From contig OZ220731.1 of NCBI GenBank assembly GCA_965116785.1, forward strand, positions 2,418,001 to 2,482,000: 64,000 nt of DNA, read 5' to 3'. Both the position numbers and the translations under genes were made by a program. Shown piece by piece: positions 8,227 to 16,720 of this stretch. The DNA is from Bin87 sp965116785 (lineage in GTDB: Bacteria > Chloroflexota > Dehalococcoidia > Lucifugimonadales > UBA3495). Every line of letters starts with the position of its first letter. Within the stretch, counting starts at the first letter, position 1. The notes beneath the pieces were generated by a model, which was given only the letters and a program-made list of their open reading frames with translations, searched no databases and was not told where the DNA came from.

Positions 8227-9348
8227 TCACCCCATCACCCGCCGGAACAGCGCCAGCGCGTTCCCGCCCGCGATTTTCCTCACGTCCTCATCCGAATAGC
8301 CGCGCGCTATCAGGCCGCGGATGATGTTCTTGCCGTCGGCGGGGGACTCCAGGCCGTCCGTGTAGCGCGCCGGCGTGGGGCCGGGGCGGCCCATCACCAC
8401 CTCGCCGACGCCCACCGAGTCGCCGATGCTGGTGTCGGTGCCGATGGCCACGTGGTCGACGCCCACCAGGTTGACCATGTAGTCGTAGTGGTCCAGCACG
8501 CACTCGATGCTCTGCTCCGGGTCGTTGCTGAACCGGTTGGGCACGGCGGTGATTCCGATGACGCCGCCCTTGCGTGCGCAGGCCAGCAGTTCCTCGTCCC
8601 GGCGCAGGCGGCGTGCCTGGAAGCTGTGGCTGGCCAGGGTGTAGGAACCGTCGTGGCTGAAGGTGACCGGGGTTTCCGACGCCTCGATGGCATCCAGGGC
8701 GGTGCGGACGGAGGCGTGGGACACGTCGACCACCATGCCCAGCTCGTTCATGCGCTGGACCACCTCCAGCCCGAAGTCGCTGAGGCCGCCGTCGTTGCGC
8801 TCGAAGATGCCGTCGCCGATGTAGGCCTTGCGGCTGTAGGTCAGGCCGGCCAGGCGCACCCCCGCGTTGTAGAGCACGTCCACCAGGTTCAGCTCATTGC
8901 CGATGGCCAGGTGCTCCACCGTGGGCAGGAACCCCACCTTGCCCTGCGCCTTGGCCGCCTCGATCTCGTCGGCGTTGCTCACCTGCAGCACGTCGTCGTT
9001 CTGCGCGATGTCCGAGATCATCATGCTCACCTCCTCCAGCAGGTCGGAGAAGCGGATGAAGGACATCTCGTTGGTGTGCAGCATCCCGCGGAACACGTTG
9101 GCGGTGCCCACCGCGGTGAACCCGCCGGCGCGCACCGCCTCGTAGCCCCAGACGTAGCGGTCGCTGCGCAGGTACTCCCAGTACTGGCTGAAGTCCTCGG
9201 GCAGCACCATGGGATGCTGGTGGAGGTCGATCATGATCGACTCCTCCATCAGCCGCTGGAACCGGAGTTCCTGCTGCCGGTCAAGGGGCACGGTCATGGA
9301 GGGCACGCGTCCCACCTGGCTGACGAAATGGAACCGTCCTGGCGTCAT
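8227..9348 (-). CDS. Membrane dipeptidase (peptidase M19, renal dipeptidase family)
   Basis: A 373-residue zinc amidohydrolase-fold peptidase. Metal and active-site positions are present: DLHQHP near residue 41, the bridging Glu in FLPTVEHLAIG, His in VVDVSHASVRT, His in VTFSHDGSYTL and Asp in VAIGTDTSIGD. Family members hydrolyse dipeptides, including those with a D-residue, and some act on beta-lactams. ATG 9348 has GGAG upstream and is preferred, although MTVPLDRQQ at ~9297 is a possible alternative. No signal peptide is seen, so the bacterial enzyme is likely cytoplasmic. It is followed, on the same strand, by nothing obvious; a MITE-like repeat lies upstream. Confidence 0.88.
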   Translation of the reverse strand: MTPGRFHFVSQVGRVPSMTVPLDRQQELRFQRLMEESIMIDLHQHPMVLPEDFSQYWEYLRSDRYVWGYEAVRAGGFTAVGTANVFRGMLHTNEMSFIRFSDLLEEVSMMISDIAQNDDVLQVSNADEIEAAKAQGKVGFLPTVEHLAIGNELNLVDVLYNAGVRLAGLTYSRKAYIGDGIFERNDGGLSDFGLEVVQRMNELGMVVDVSHASVRTALDAIEASETPVTFSHDGSYTLASHSFQARRLRRDEELLACARKGGVIGITAVPNRFSNDPEQSIECVLDHYDYMVNLVGVDHVAIGTDTSIGDSVGVGEVVMGRPGPTPARYTDGLESPADGKNIIRGLIARGYSDEDVRKIAGGNALALFRRVMG

Positions 9349-9394
9349 GATGCAACTCCGTTCGGTGCGTTAGACGTGCGTACTTGCGATATTC

Positions 9395-9503
9395 GTCAGA
9401 ATCAGGATTTTCAAGATTCAAGGATTATCAGGATTGGAACCGTTCCGTGATGGAGATCTCCCAATCCTGTCCAATCCCAAAATCCGTAAATCCTGATTCT
9501 GAC
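9395..9503. repeat. MITE-like element with 16 bp perfect terminal inverted repeats
   Basis: The 109 bp unit begins GTCAGAATCAGGATTT and ends AAATCCTGATTCTGAC, exact reverse complements. The inner sequence keeps partial symmetry (GGATTATCAGGATTGG against CCAATCCTGTCCAATC). It has no coding capacity and lies between two minus-strand hydrolase genes. Confidence 0.8.
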
Positions 9504-9515
9504 AATTCCCTGCCA

Positions 9516-10475
9516 CTAATCCGACGGCCGCTTGCCCTCAAAGTACCGCCGGGGATTCTCGATCATCATGCGGTCAACAACCGTTTGCGGAACCCCCGCG
9601 TCCGTCAGCCTGGGGATGATGGCGCGGCTGAGCCACAGGTAGCCGTCGGGGTTCTGGTCGCGGGTGGGGAACCCCTCCGAGCTGAGGCGGGACAGCACCA
9701 CGTTCCAGTCGTGGGACAGCATCATGTTGGGCGCTATGCCCTCGTCCAGCCGGTCCTTCAGGTAGTCGCTACGCTCCTGCCATCCCGGCAGGTTGGGGCG
9801 GCCGCCGGGGTTGTTGATGTCCCAGCCCAGCCACACGCCCAGGCGCGCCAGCTCGCGGTGGTAGTCGGGGTCGATGGTGTTGTTGATGTGGCCCACGTAG
9901 ATGTTGTGCGGCGCGACCCCCTCCTCCTTGAGGATGCGCACCTGCTCCTCGCCGATGCGCGACCGGGCCGGCGTGTGCGTCGTGATGGGGACGCCGGTGC
10001 GCAGGTGCGTCCGCGCCGAGGCCCGCAGCATCAGCTCCTCGTGCGCGGTGATCGGGTCGCTGGTGGCCACCTTGATGATGCCCGCGCGGATGCCCGTGCC
10101 CTCGATGCCCTGCTCGATCTCCCGCACCCACAGGTCGGCGATGAAGTCCTTGTCCCGACCCCAGAAGCTGCGCGGTACGTCCAGCCAGCAGCCGGTGCAG
10201 CAGATGAAATTGACGCCGGTCGCTTCCGAGACCTGCTTCATCAGCGCTACGTCCCGCCCCAGGTCCATGGGCGATACCTCGACCACGGTGTCGACCCCGC
10301 CGGCCTTGGCCTCTCCAAAGGACTCGACGGCCATGTCCAAAGCCCGGTCGCGCAACTCCAGTTCGGGGTACGTGTTGCGGATGCCGGCGGTCGAGTCGAT
10401 CAGGTGCTCATGGGGCAGCGTGAACCCCAGGTCCGCCGTGTCCATTGGCCCCAGCACTGAGTTAATGGTTGCCAT
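9516..10475 (-). CDS. Phosphotriesterase family amidohydrolase
   Basis: A 319-residue TIM-barrel hydrolase. It shows the binuclear-metal set of the phosphotriesterase family: HxH in LPHEHLID near residue 22, the carbamylated Lys in AGIIKVATSD, His in ITTHTPAR, His in IYVGHINN and Asp in MLSHDWN. Members hydrolyse phosphotriesters or lactones. The start ATG 10475 (MATINSVLGPMD) follows GGAGGTGG; a longer in-frame reading to 10592 lacks a ribosome site. A TATAAT hexamer on the minus strand at 10535-10530 could be its -10 element. It diverges from the M24 gene at 10627. Confidence 0.87.
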   Translation of the reverse strand: MATINSVLGPMDTADLGFTLPHEHLIDSTAGIRNTYPELELRDRALDMAVESFGEAKAGGVDTVVEVSPMDLGRDVALMKQVSEATGVNFICCTGCWLDVPRSFWGRDKDFIADLWVREIEQGIEGTGIRAGIIKVATSDPITAHEELMLRASARTHLRTGVPITTHTPARSRIGEEQVRILKEEGVAPHNIYVGHINNTIDPDYHRELARLGVWLGWDINNPGGRPNLPGWQERSDYLKDRLDEGIAPNMMLSHDWNVVLSRLSSEGFPTRDQNPDGYLWLSRAIIPRLTDAGVPQTVVDRMMIENPRRYFEGKRPSD

Positions 10476-10626
10476 GTTCCACCTCCGTTTTTTCCGTGCG
10501 GTCTTGACGGCGGGGATCCCTCTTGCCGGATTATACAAGTGCCGGTTCCGTCCCGCGTGATAGGATCGACGGATCAGCCGCACACCGTCCACGCGTTACA
10601 CTCCGTCGTCGCCGGGAGGTACCGAC

Positions 10627-11778
10627 ATGCCATTGCACTTCACCGAGCAGGAACTGGCCGGCCGCAGGGAGAAGGTCGTGGCGGAACTGCGGCAGATGGG
10701 CCTGGCCGCCCTGCTGATCTTCCGGCAGGAGAGCATGTACTACCTGACCGGCTACGACACCACTGGCTACTCCCAGTTCCAGTGCCTCTACCTGGGAGCC
10801 GACGGCGCGCTGATCCTCCTCACCCGATCCGCCGACCTGCGCCAGGCGCGCCTGACCTCGGTGATCGACGACATCCGCATCTGGGTGGACAGCGCCGACA
10901 GCAATCCCGGCGAGGACCTGTGGCAGATCCTGAATGAGCAGGGGTGTAGCGGACAGCGCCTGGGCATCGAGCTGGAGGCCTGGTGCCTCACCGGCGCCCG
11001 CTGGGACTACGTCCGGGCCGCCATCGCGGGTCACTGCGACTACGAGGACTGCAGCGAACTGGTCAGCCGGTTCCGGATGGTCAAGAGCGACGCCGAGATC
11101 GAGTACGTCCGCCGGGCCGCGGCGCTGGCCGACGACGCGCTGGCGGCGGCCCAACGGCTGGCCACAGCCGGCACCCCGGAGCAGGACGTGCTGGCCGGGA
11201 TGCAGTCGGCCGTCTTCCAGGGCGGCGGTGACTACGCGGCCTCCCGCTTCATCATAGGTTCCGGAGAGAACGCGCTGATGGTGCGGAACTTCACCGGCTA
11301 CCGCACGCTGGAGGCCAACGACCAGCTTCAGCTGGAGTTCGGCGGGGCCTATCGCCACTACCATTCCTGCCTGATGCGCACGATTCTCACCGGCGAACCC
11401 AGCCACCAGCAGATCGCCATGCATGCCGCCTGCTGCGACGCGCTACAGGCGTGCAAGGATGCCGCGCGACCCGGTTCCACCTTCGGCGATATCTTCGCCG
11501 CCCACGCCGATTCGCTGGACCGGTCCGGTTTCGGCGACCACCGGCTCAACGCCTGCGGCTACAGCCTGGGCGCGCTCTATCCGCCCACCTGGATGGACTG
11601 GCCCATGATCTACCGGGACAACCCGGTGGAAGTGCAGCCCAACATGGTCATCTTCATGCACATGGTCCTGCTGGACTGGGAGCGCAAGCTGGCCATGGCC
11701 GTGGGCGACACCGTGCTGGTCACCGCCGACGGCTGCGAGACGCTGACGAAGATGGGCACAGATCTCACCGTGAACTGA
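10627..11778 (+). CDS. M24-family protein, ectoine hydrolase (DoeA)/creatinase-like
   Basis: A 383-residue protein with an N-terminal creatinase domain (~10-140) and a pita-bread C-terminal domain (~155-375). The canonical metal ligands of M24 aminopeptidases are missing: the Asp-x10-Asp segment reads LQLEFGGAYRHYHSCLMRT, the usual GHG reads GYSLGALYPPTWMDW, and the usual Glu region reads MVIFMHMVLLD. The GYS.G..YPPxW pattern is that of DoeA-like proteins, which act as amidohydrolases on ectoine-type compounds. A proline-specific peptidase function is therefore unlikely. Start ATG 10627 follows GGGAGG. The MBL gene starts 42 bp after its stop, so the two are probably an operon. Confidence 0.75.
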   Translation: MPLHFTEQELAGRREKVVAELRQMGLAALLIFRQESMYYLTGYDTTGYSQFQCLYLGADGALILLTRSADLRQARLTSVIDDIRIWVDSADSNPGEDLWQILNEQGCSGQRLGIELEAWCLTGARWDYVRAAIAGHCDYEDCSELVSRFRMVKSDAEIEYVRRAAALADDALAAAQRLATAGTPEQDVLAGMQSAVFQGGGDYAASRFIIGSGENALMVRNFTGYRTLEANDQLQLEFGGAYRHYHSCLMRTILTGEPSHQQIAMHAACCDALQACKDAARPGSTFGDIFAAHADSLDRSGFGDHRLNACGYSLGALYPPTWMDWPMIYRDNPVEVQPNMVIFMHMVLLDWERKLAMAVGDTVLVTADGCETLTKMGTDLTVN

Positions 11779-11820
11779 CTGGGTCGGCAACAAGCCGCCT
11801 ATGAAATTGAGAGGACGACA

Positions 11821-12681
11821 ATGGCTGACATCTACACCCTGGGCGCCGGAACGCCCACGCCGACGCCCACCCGTTTCGGCAGTTCCCACGTGCTCAAACT
11901 GGGCGACCAACACCTGATGTTCGACTGCGGGCCGGCCACCACGCACAAGCTGGTCAAGGCGGGCCTGTTCCCCACTCAGGTGGACTACCTCTTCTTCACC
12001 CACCACCACTTCGATCACGACATCGACTACCCGTGCTTCCTGCTGTGCCGCTGGGACCAGAGCATCGGCCGGGAGAACCAGCTGCAGGTGTTCGGCCCCG
12101 ACCTCACGGAGAAGATCACCGAGGGCATCATCGGAGAAAACGGCCTGTTCGCTCACGACTGGAAGGCCCGGGTGAACCACCCCCTGAGCCAGGCCGTATT
12201 CGTCAACCGCGGCGGCACCCTGCCCCGGCCCGCTCCCTCGGTGTCGGCTACGGATGTGGGGCCAGGCAAGGTTTTCAGCGGGCCGGACTGGGAGGTCACG
12301 GCCGCTCCCGCCGAGCACGTGCAGCCCTACCTCGACTCCCTGGCCTACCGGGTGGACACGCCCGACGGCAGCGTGATCTTCACCGGCGACACCCAGCCCT
12401 GCGACACGGTGACCGAGTTGGCCCGGGGCGCGGACATGATGCTCTGCATGTGCTGGGACGACCAGGCCGTGATGGACAGCAACGGCGAGGCCGGCGGACA
12501 GTGCGGCACCACCGGCGCGGCGCGCATGGCCCAAGCGGCCGGCGTGAAGAAGCTGGTGCTGGTGCACATCGGCCCGCACCTGTCAGGCCACGGCCCCATG
12601 GAGCAAGGCATCGGCGACATCAGCCGCATCTACGACGGAGAGATAGTCTTCTCCGAGGAGCTGATGCGGATCACGCTTTAG
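11821..12681 (+). CDS. MBL-fold metallo-hydrolase
   Basis: A 286-residue metallo-beta-lactamase-fold protein. The metal site HxHxDH is THHHFDHD near residue 61, with further ligands at APAEHVQPY (His), FTGDTQPCD (Asp) and LVHIGPHLSG (His). The spacing resembles the RNase Z/arylsulfatase-like branch of the superfamily rather than beta-lactamases. A ribosome site GAGAGGA precedes ATG 11821. There is no signal peptide. It follows the DoeA-like gene closely and converges on the amidohydrolase at 12697 with only 15 bp between them. The substrate is unknown; a role with the M24 protein in the same degradation route is inference. Confidence 0.85.
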   Translation: MADIYTLGAGTPTPTPTRFGSSHVLKLGDQHLMFDCGPATTHKLVKAGLFPTQVDYLFFTHHHFDHDIDYPCFLLCRWDQSIGRENQLQVFGPDLTEKITEGIIGENGLFAHDWKARVNHPLSQAVFVNRGGTLPRPAPSVSATDVGPGKVFSGPDWEVTAAPAEHVQPYLDSLAYRVDTPDGSVIFTGDTQPCDTVTELARGADMMLCMCWDDQAVMDSNGEAGGQCGTTGAARMAQAAGVKKLVLVHIGPHLSGHGPMEQGIGDISRIYDGEIVFSEELMRITL

Positions 12682-12696
12682 GCTTCGGCGGCGCGT

Positions 12697-13713
12697 TCAG
12701 TCGCTGATGTTGTACACCCGCATGGCCGTGTCGTGGAACAGGGCGGCGCGCTCGGTGGCTGAGTAGCCGGCCGAGAGACGCTTGAAGGCGTTGAACAGCA
12801 CGTTGTACGAGTAGGACGGCTTGTCCACCGGGAAGTTGCTCTCGAACATGCAGCGGTCCGGACCGAATTGCTCGATGCAGTAGTTCATCAGCGGGCCCAG
12901 CGTCCCGGCCAGTTCCTCGGAGCCGATGGGGGTATCCCGCTCGTCCCAGTTGTAGCCGTACCGGACCTGCCCCACGCCGCCCAGCTTGATGACCACGTTG
13001 GGGCACTGCGCGACCTCGGCCACGCCCTGCCGCCACGCGGGCAGCACCTCGTCGTCGCGGTTGGCGTAGGGACCGACCCGAACCAGCCCGCCGATGTGGT
13101 TCAACACGATGGTCAGGTCGGGGACGGCACGGGCGAACTCGGCCAGCTCGGCTAGCTGGGGGTGATACTGGGAGTTCTCCAGCACCAAGCCCATTTCGGC
13201 CATGACCCGCGCGCCGGCGCGGTAGCCGTCCGTAGACAGGGCGCCTCGAATATCGCGCTGCACCAACTCCGGGCTGGCATCCCATCCCGTGGAGTGACGG
13301 ACCCCGCGGAAACGTCCCGGACTGGCGGCCACCATCGCTTCCAGAACCGGACGGACGGCATCGCCCAGCTTCAGGTCGGCGTGCCCGATGATTGCGGCGG
13401 CGGCCTTGGTGGGACCGTGGCTGCCGGTGGCACTCTCCGCGGCGATGGTCTCGATGTACTCCACCTCACCCACGGGCCGCATCTCCTCCGGCCCGTACTG
13501 GCGGTACTCGCACCGCACCTCGATGAACACCGTCGAGCGGACGTTGTGCCCGCTGCCCACGTCGGCGGACAGCTCGGGCAGGAGGTAGCGCTGGTACGCC
13601 GGCGGCTCAGGTCGGGAAACCCAGAAATGGTGGTGGGTGTCGCAGACCGGCAGGCCCGGCTCCAGCGTCTCCTCGACGGTTTGCGCCAGCCAATCCTCGC
13701 CTTTCAGTACCAT
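12697..13713 (-). CDS. Amidohydrolase family protein (HHHFW type)
   Basis: A 338-residue TIM-barrel hydrolase of the amidohydrolase-2 family, related to lactone and decarboxylase members such as LigI. The metal motif is CDTHHHFW near residue 25, with His in IIGHADLKL, VLNHIGG and the terminal FESNFPVDKP. The start is ATG 13713, seven bases after GAGGTGG; a longer in-frame reading has no ribosome site. It is collinear with, and clearly paralogous to, the equally long gene at 44098 (shared HNVRSTVFIE, HADLKLG, GPDRCMFESNFP and SYNV segments). The partner gene there is a GMC oxidoreductase, whereas here no redox enzyme adjoins. Confidence 0.85.
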   Translation of the reverse strand: MVLKGEDWLAQTVEETLEPGLPVCDTHHHFWVSRPEPPAYQRYLLPELSADVGSGHNVRSTVFIEVRCEYRQYGPEEMRPVGEVEYIETIAAESATGSHGPTKAAAAIIGHADLKLGDAVRPVLEAMVAASPGRFRGVRHSTGWDASPELVQRDIRGALSTDGYRAGARVMAEMGLVLENSQYHPQLAELAEFARAVPDLTIVLNHIGGLVRVGPYANRDDEVLPAWRQGVAEVAQCPNVVIKLGGVGQVRYGYNWDERDTPIGSEELAGTLGPLMNYCIEQFGPDRCMFESNFPVDKPSYSYNVLFNAFKRLSAGYSATERAALFHDTAMRVYNISD

Positions 13714-13908
13714 GTCGTCCACCTCGGTGATGTTGCGTCGTCCGATACTAACACGGGCGATTTCGCGTTTGGACGCCTGATGGGAATGTTCCGGCATGTC
13801 TGCCTTCCTCCACGCAAAAGGGGTACCACCCGTTCCTGTTACCCCTATAATGGCCCCAACGACGAACCGGACGGCAAGCCACGCGCGAAGCGTGCCATTG
13901 GAGGAGAC

Positions 13909-14346
13909 ATGGCAATCTTGAAAATTGAAGGCGTGACCCACTGGTCGATCCCGGTGAACGACCTGAACGAAGCCGAGGAGTTTTACGGTGAACTGCTGGG
14001 TCTCGAGCCCAAGGGCCGGCTGGGCAACAGCGTCATGTCGTGCTTCAACGTCGGCGACCACAACATCCTGCTGTGCGAGCGCTCCAGCGCAACGGACGGA
14101 TCGCTGGCCGATAACGGCGGCGCGCACCACTCGTTCACCGTGTCGCCCGAGACTTTCGAGACGGCGTGCAAGGAGTTCCACCAACGGGGCATCAGGATCG
14201 ACCACCTGACCTACCGGGCCCAGGGCTTCTTCACCGGCCGCGAGTTGTATTTCTTCGACCCCAGCGGGAACCGGCTGGAACTGCGCGATCCCACATGGAC
14301 GGCAGGGATGCCCGAGCCGTCCTTTGAGGAACTCGCCCGCGACTAG
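13909..14346 (+). CDS. VOC family protein (glyoxalase/dioxygenase fold)
   Basis: A 145-residue vicinal-oxygen-chelate protein. The likely metal ligands are His in VTHWSIPV near residue 10, His in GGAHHSFTV near residue 68 and Glu in NRLELRDP near residue 125. The ribosome site GAGGAG lies directly before ATG 13909; the longer frame upstream is antisense to the amidohydrolase. VOC proteins include ring-cleaving dioxygenases, glyoxalases and resistance proteins, and a single short VOC unit normally acts as a dimer. It opens the plus-strand catabolic cluster that continues to 20889. Confidence 0.82.
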   Translation: MAILKIEGVTHWSIPVNDLNEAEEFYGELLGLEPKGRLGNSVMSCFNVGDHNILLCERSSATDGSLADNGGAHHSFTVSPETFETACKEFHQRGIRIDHLTYRAQGFFTGRELYFFDPSGNRLELRDPTWTAGMPEPSFEELARD

Positions 14347-14467
14347 GCGCAAGGAACTCGCATGGATGGACCGGATGATCGGGATTTGGTTAATTGATTG
14401 TGGTCGCCGCGCCGCATATCGCTCCATCCCGTCGATTTTGTGTATCCGTGCAAATTGCTTGATTTAG

Positions 14468-14485
14468 GTGTACCGGTGGGTACAC
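14468..14485. promoter_or_regulatory. Inverted repeat, possible operator
   Basis: GTGTACC and GGTACAC are exact reverse complements separated by GGTG. A further GTGTACA lies at about 14496. The site is 38 bp upstream of the SnoaL-like gene at the head of the oxygenase cluster, which is the right place for a regulator. No regulator for it is encoded nearby. Confidence 0.4.
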
Positions 14486-14523
14486 GTGAGGCCGATGTGT
14501 ACATTGACGGAGGAGCTTGAGCC

Positions 14524-14988
14524 ATGAGCCTAGAGGACATCGAACGCCGGCTGCGCGTCCTGGAAGACGTGGATGAAATCAAGCGCCTCAAGGCCCGCTA
14601 CTGCGCCTTCTGCGACGATAGCTACGACGCCGACGGCATCGCCAGCCTGTTCGTTGAGGACGCGGTCTGGGACGGCGGCATTCGGGGTCGGGCCGAGGGA
14701 CGCGACGGCATCCGGAACTTTTTCATCAACGCGCCGAACCGGCTTCCCTTCGCCGTACATATGGTGATGAACCCCATCATCGAGGTGGACGGGGATACCG
14801 CCACCGGCGTCTGGTACCTGTTCCAGCCGTGTACCTACGCGGACGGGAACCGGGCGGTTTGGGGCTCGGCCAGATACGACGAGGAGTACGTCCGGGTGGA
14901 CGGCGTCTGGATGTTCAAGAACCTGAAGTTGACGTCAAACTTCTGGACCCCCTTTGACCAGGGATGGGTCGAGGCGCAGTTCGTGTAG
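14524..14988 (+). CDS. SnoaL-like (NTF2-fold) protein
   Basis: A 154-residue protein starting at ATG 14524 behind GGAGGAG. The N-terminus is a coiled helix (EDIERRLRVLEDVDEIKRLKA), followed by the cone-like alpha+beta NTF2 fold with YCAFCDDSYDADGIASLFVED, VWDGG, HMVMNPIIEVDGDTATG and YDEEYVRVDGVWMFKNL. This is the SnoaL_4 layout shared by scytalone-dehydratase-like enzymes, small cyclases and beta subunits of ring-hydroxylating oxygenases. It precedes an HpaB-type monooxygenase on the same strand. It may act on the product of that enzyme, but the reaction cannot be told from sequence. Confidence 0.78.
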   Translation: MSLEDIERRLRVLEDVDEIKRLKARYCAFCDDSYDADGIASLFVEDAVWDGGIRGRAEGRDGIRNFFINAPNRLPFAVHMVMNPIIEVDGDTATGVWYLFQPCTYADGNRAVWGSARYDEEYVRVDGVWMFKNLKLTSNFWTPFDQGWVEAQFV

Positions 14989-15081
14989 GCAGGTCTGTGT
15001 CAGACGACAAATATGGCGCGGCCGCAAGCAGCAACGGCGAGAATCACTTACTGGATGCGGGCAATTGGGAGATGGCGAGAA

Positions 15082-16572
15082 ATGCGGACAGGGGCTGATT
15101 ACAAGGAAAGCCTGCGCGACGGTCGCGACGTCTGGGTGCTGGGTGAAGGCCGCGTCGAGGACGTCACCACCCACCCGGCCACGGCGGGCATGGTCGACGA
15201 GTACGTGGCCTGGTACGACCGCCACTTCGACCCCGACTGGCAGGACATCCTGCTGACGCCGGCCGACGGCAGCGGCCAGCGCCGTTCGGTCGCGATGACC
15301 CCGCCGCAGACGCCCGACGACCTGAAACGCCTGGGACGGGAGATCAGCGCCGTCCATTTCGTCACCGGCGGGAACATGACCCACACCCCGGGCTACGGCG
15401 AGTTGATCTCCCTGGGTTTGCAAAACGTCATGAAGCGCCTGGATAACTCCTCCGAGGACATAGCCAAGGCCGAGGAGTACCTGGAGTACGTGTCCGACAG
15501 CGGCCGGTTTGTCACCTACGCCGGCGGCGGCCCGCTGATCGGCACCCGGCTCCGGCCGGACGAAAGCGACCGCGCCGCGCTCAAACTGGTCAGCGAAACC
15601 GCCGACGGCATCGTGGTCAGCGGCAAGATCCAGATGCACACCAGCACGCCCTTCGCGGAGGACCTGCTGATCTCCACCCGCAACGACATGCCGGCCGGCA
15701 GCGGCCGGCATCTGTGGTTCATCGTGCCGGTGAACGCGCCCGGCCTGCGGGTGGTGTCGCGCCGTTCGGCCGCCCGCCACAAGAACCTGTTCCTGTCTCC
15801 GCTCAGCGGCCGGTTTGACGAGTTGGACTCCATGGTCTGGATGGAGGATGTGTTCATCCCCCGCAACCGCGTGTTCACCGGCGAGGCGCCGGACCGCAAC
15901 CGCAAGGAATCGCTGGTGTGCTGGATGCTCTGGCACCACAGCTACGGCTGGCTGGCCAAGGCGGAACTGAGCTTGGGCCTCGGCTTGGCCCTGGCTGAGA
16001 TCATGGGGCTGAAGGACAATGCCCAGACCATCGAGCAGCTGGTCGAGATGACCGTCAACGTCCAGACCTCGCGCACCTGCATGAGGGCGGCCGAACTGGA
16101 CCAGGAAACGTCGGTCAGCGGGCATCCCCTGGCGAACCAGATCCACGTGGCCGCCGCCGGAGTCAACACGCTCAAGGTCCGCCAGCGCATGGGTGAAATC
16201 CTGCGGGGCCTCCCCGGCTCCTCGCTGATCAACGCGCCGGCCGACACCGACTTCGCGGATCCGGTGATGGCCGCCGAGCTTGAGGACGCCTTTGGCGGCG
16301 GCGGTTACACCGCCATGCAGCGGGCCGCGTTGCTGCAACTGGCCTGGGACCAGGTGTCCTCTGGCCTGGACGGACGGGAAGCAGCCTTCGAGCTACACGC
16401 CAGCGGCGGCCTGGAGTCATGGCGTCGCCAGCTGGCGGCCTGGTTCGACGGCTACAACGAGCTGGCCAACGGCGTGCACGACCTGGTCGCCGTGGACCTG
16501 CCGCCCATGGATCTGACCAGCCTCCAGGGGGTGCCGGCCGTGCCGCGCCGCATGCCCCAGGTTAACACCTGA
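15082..16572 (+). CDS. 4-hydroxyphenylacetate 3-hydroxylase (HpaB) family FAD monooxygenase
   Basis: A 496-residue acyl-CoA-dehydrogenase-fold protein of the HpaB/PvcC family. The N-terminus MRTGADYKESLRDGRDVW followed by GEGRVEDVTTHP is the family hallmark, which is why ATG 15082 is preferred over upstream ATGs at 15013 and 15055 that lack ribosome sites. Other family segments are YAGGGPLIGTRL, GIVVSGKIQMHTS and WMEDVFIPRNRVF. These enzymes ortho-hydroxylate phenols with FADH2 from a separate reductase. No HpaC-type reductase is in the window. It fits an aromatic degradation pathway with the Rieske oxygenase downstream. Confidence 0.87.
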   Translation: MRTGADYKESLRDGRDVWVLGEGRVEDVTTHPATAGMVDEYVAWYDRHFDPDWQDILLTPADGSGQRRSVAMTPPQTPDDLKRLGREISAVHFVTGGNMTHTPGYGELISLGLQNVMKRLDNSSEDIAKAEEYLEYVSDSGRFVTYAGGGPLIGTRLRPDESDRAALKLVSETADGIVVSGKIQMHTSTPFAEDLLISTRNDMPAGSGRHLWFIVPVNAPGLRVVSRRSAARHKNLFLSPLSGRFDELDSMVWMEDVFIPRNRVFTGEAPDRNRKESLVCWMLWHHSYGWLAKAELSLGLGLALAEIMGLKDNAQTIEQLVEMTVNVQTSRTCMRAAELDQETSVSGHPLANQIHVAAAGVNTLKVRQRMGEILRGLPGSSLINAPADTDFADPVMAAELEDAFGGGGYTAMQRAALLQLAWDQVSSGLDGREAAFELHASGGLESWRRQLAAWFDGYNELANGVHDLVAVDLPPMDLTSLQGVPAVPRRMPQVNT

Positions 16573-16720
16573 TCGTTGCGTTCCCGATCGACAGCAGAGC
16601 GAATTGTTCCAAGCTGCACCGATGGCGTGTTTACCGAACGAGGTGGTACGGAGACACCATTTGGTTTCGTTGAAAACACTCGACTGGTAACATGGGTCTG
16701 CACTAACACAGGAGCCGCAT

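Noticed and set aside
13162..13908. Long open frame upstream of the VOC gene
   Set aside because: It is antisense to the amidohydrolase at 12697-13713, has no ribosome site, and its composition is typical of shadow frames in GC-rich DNA.
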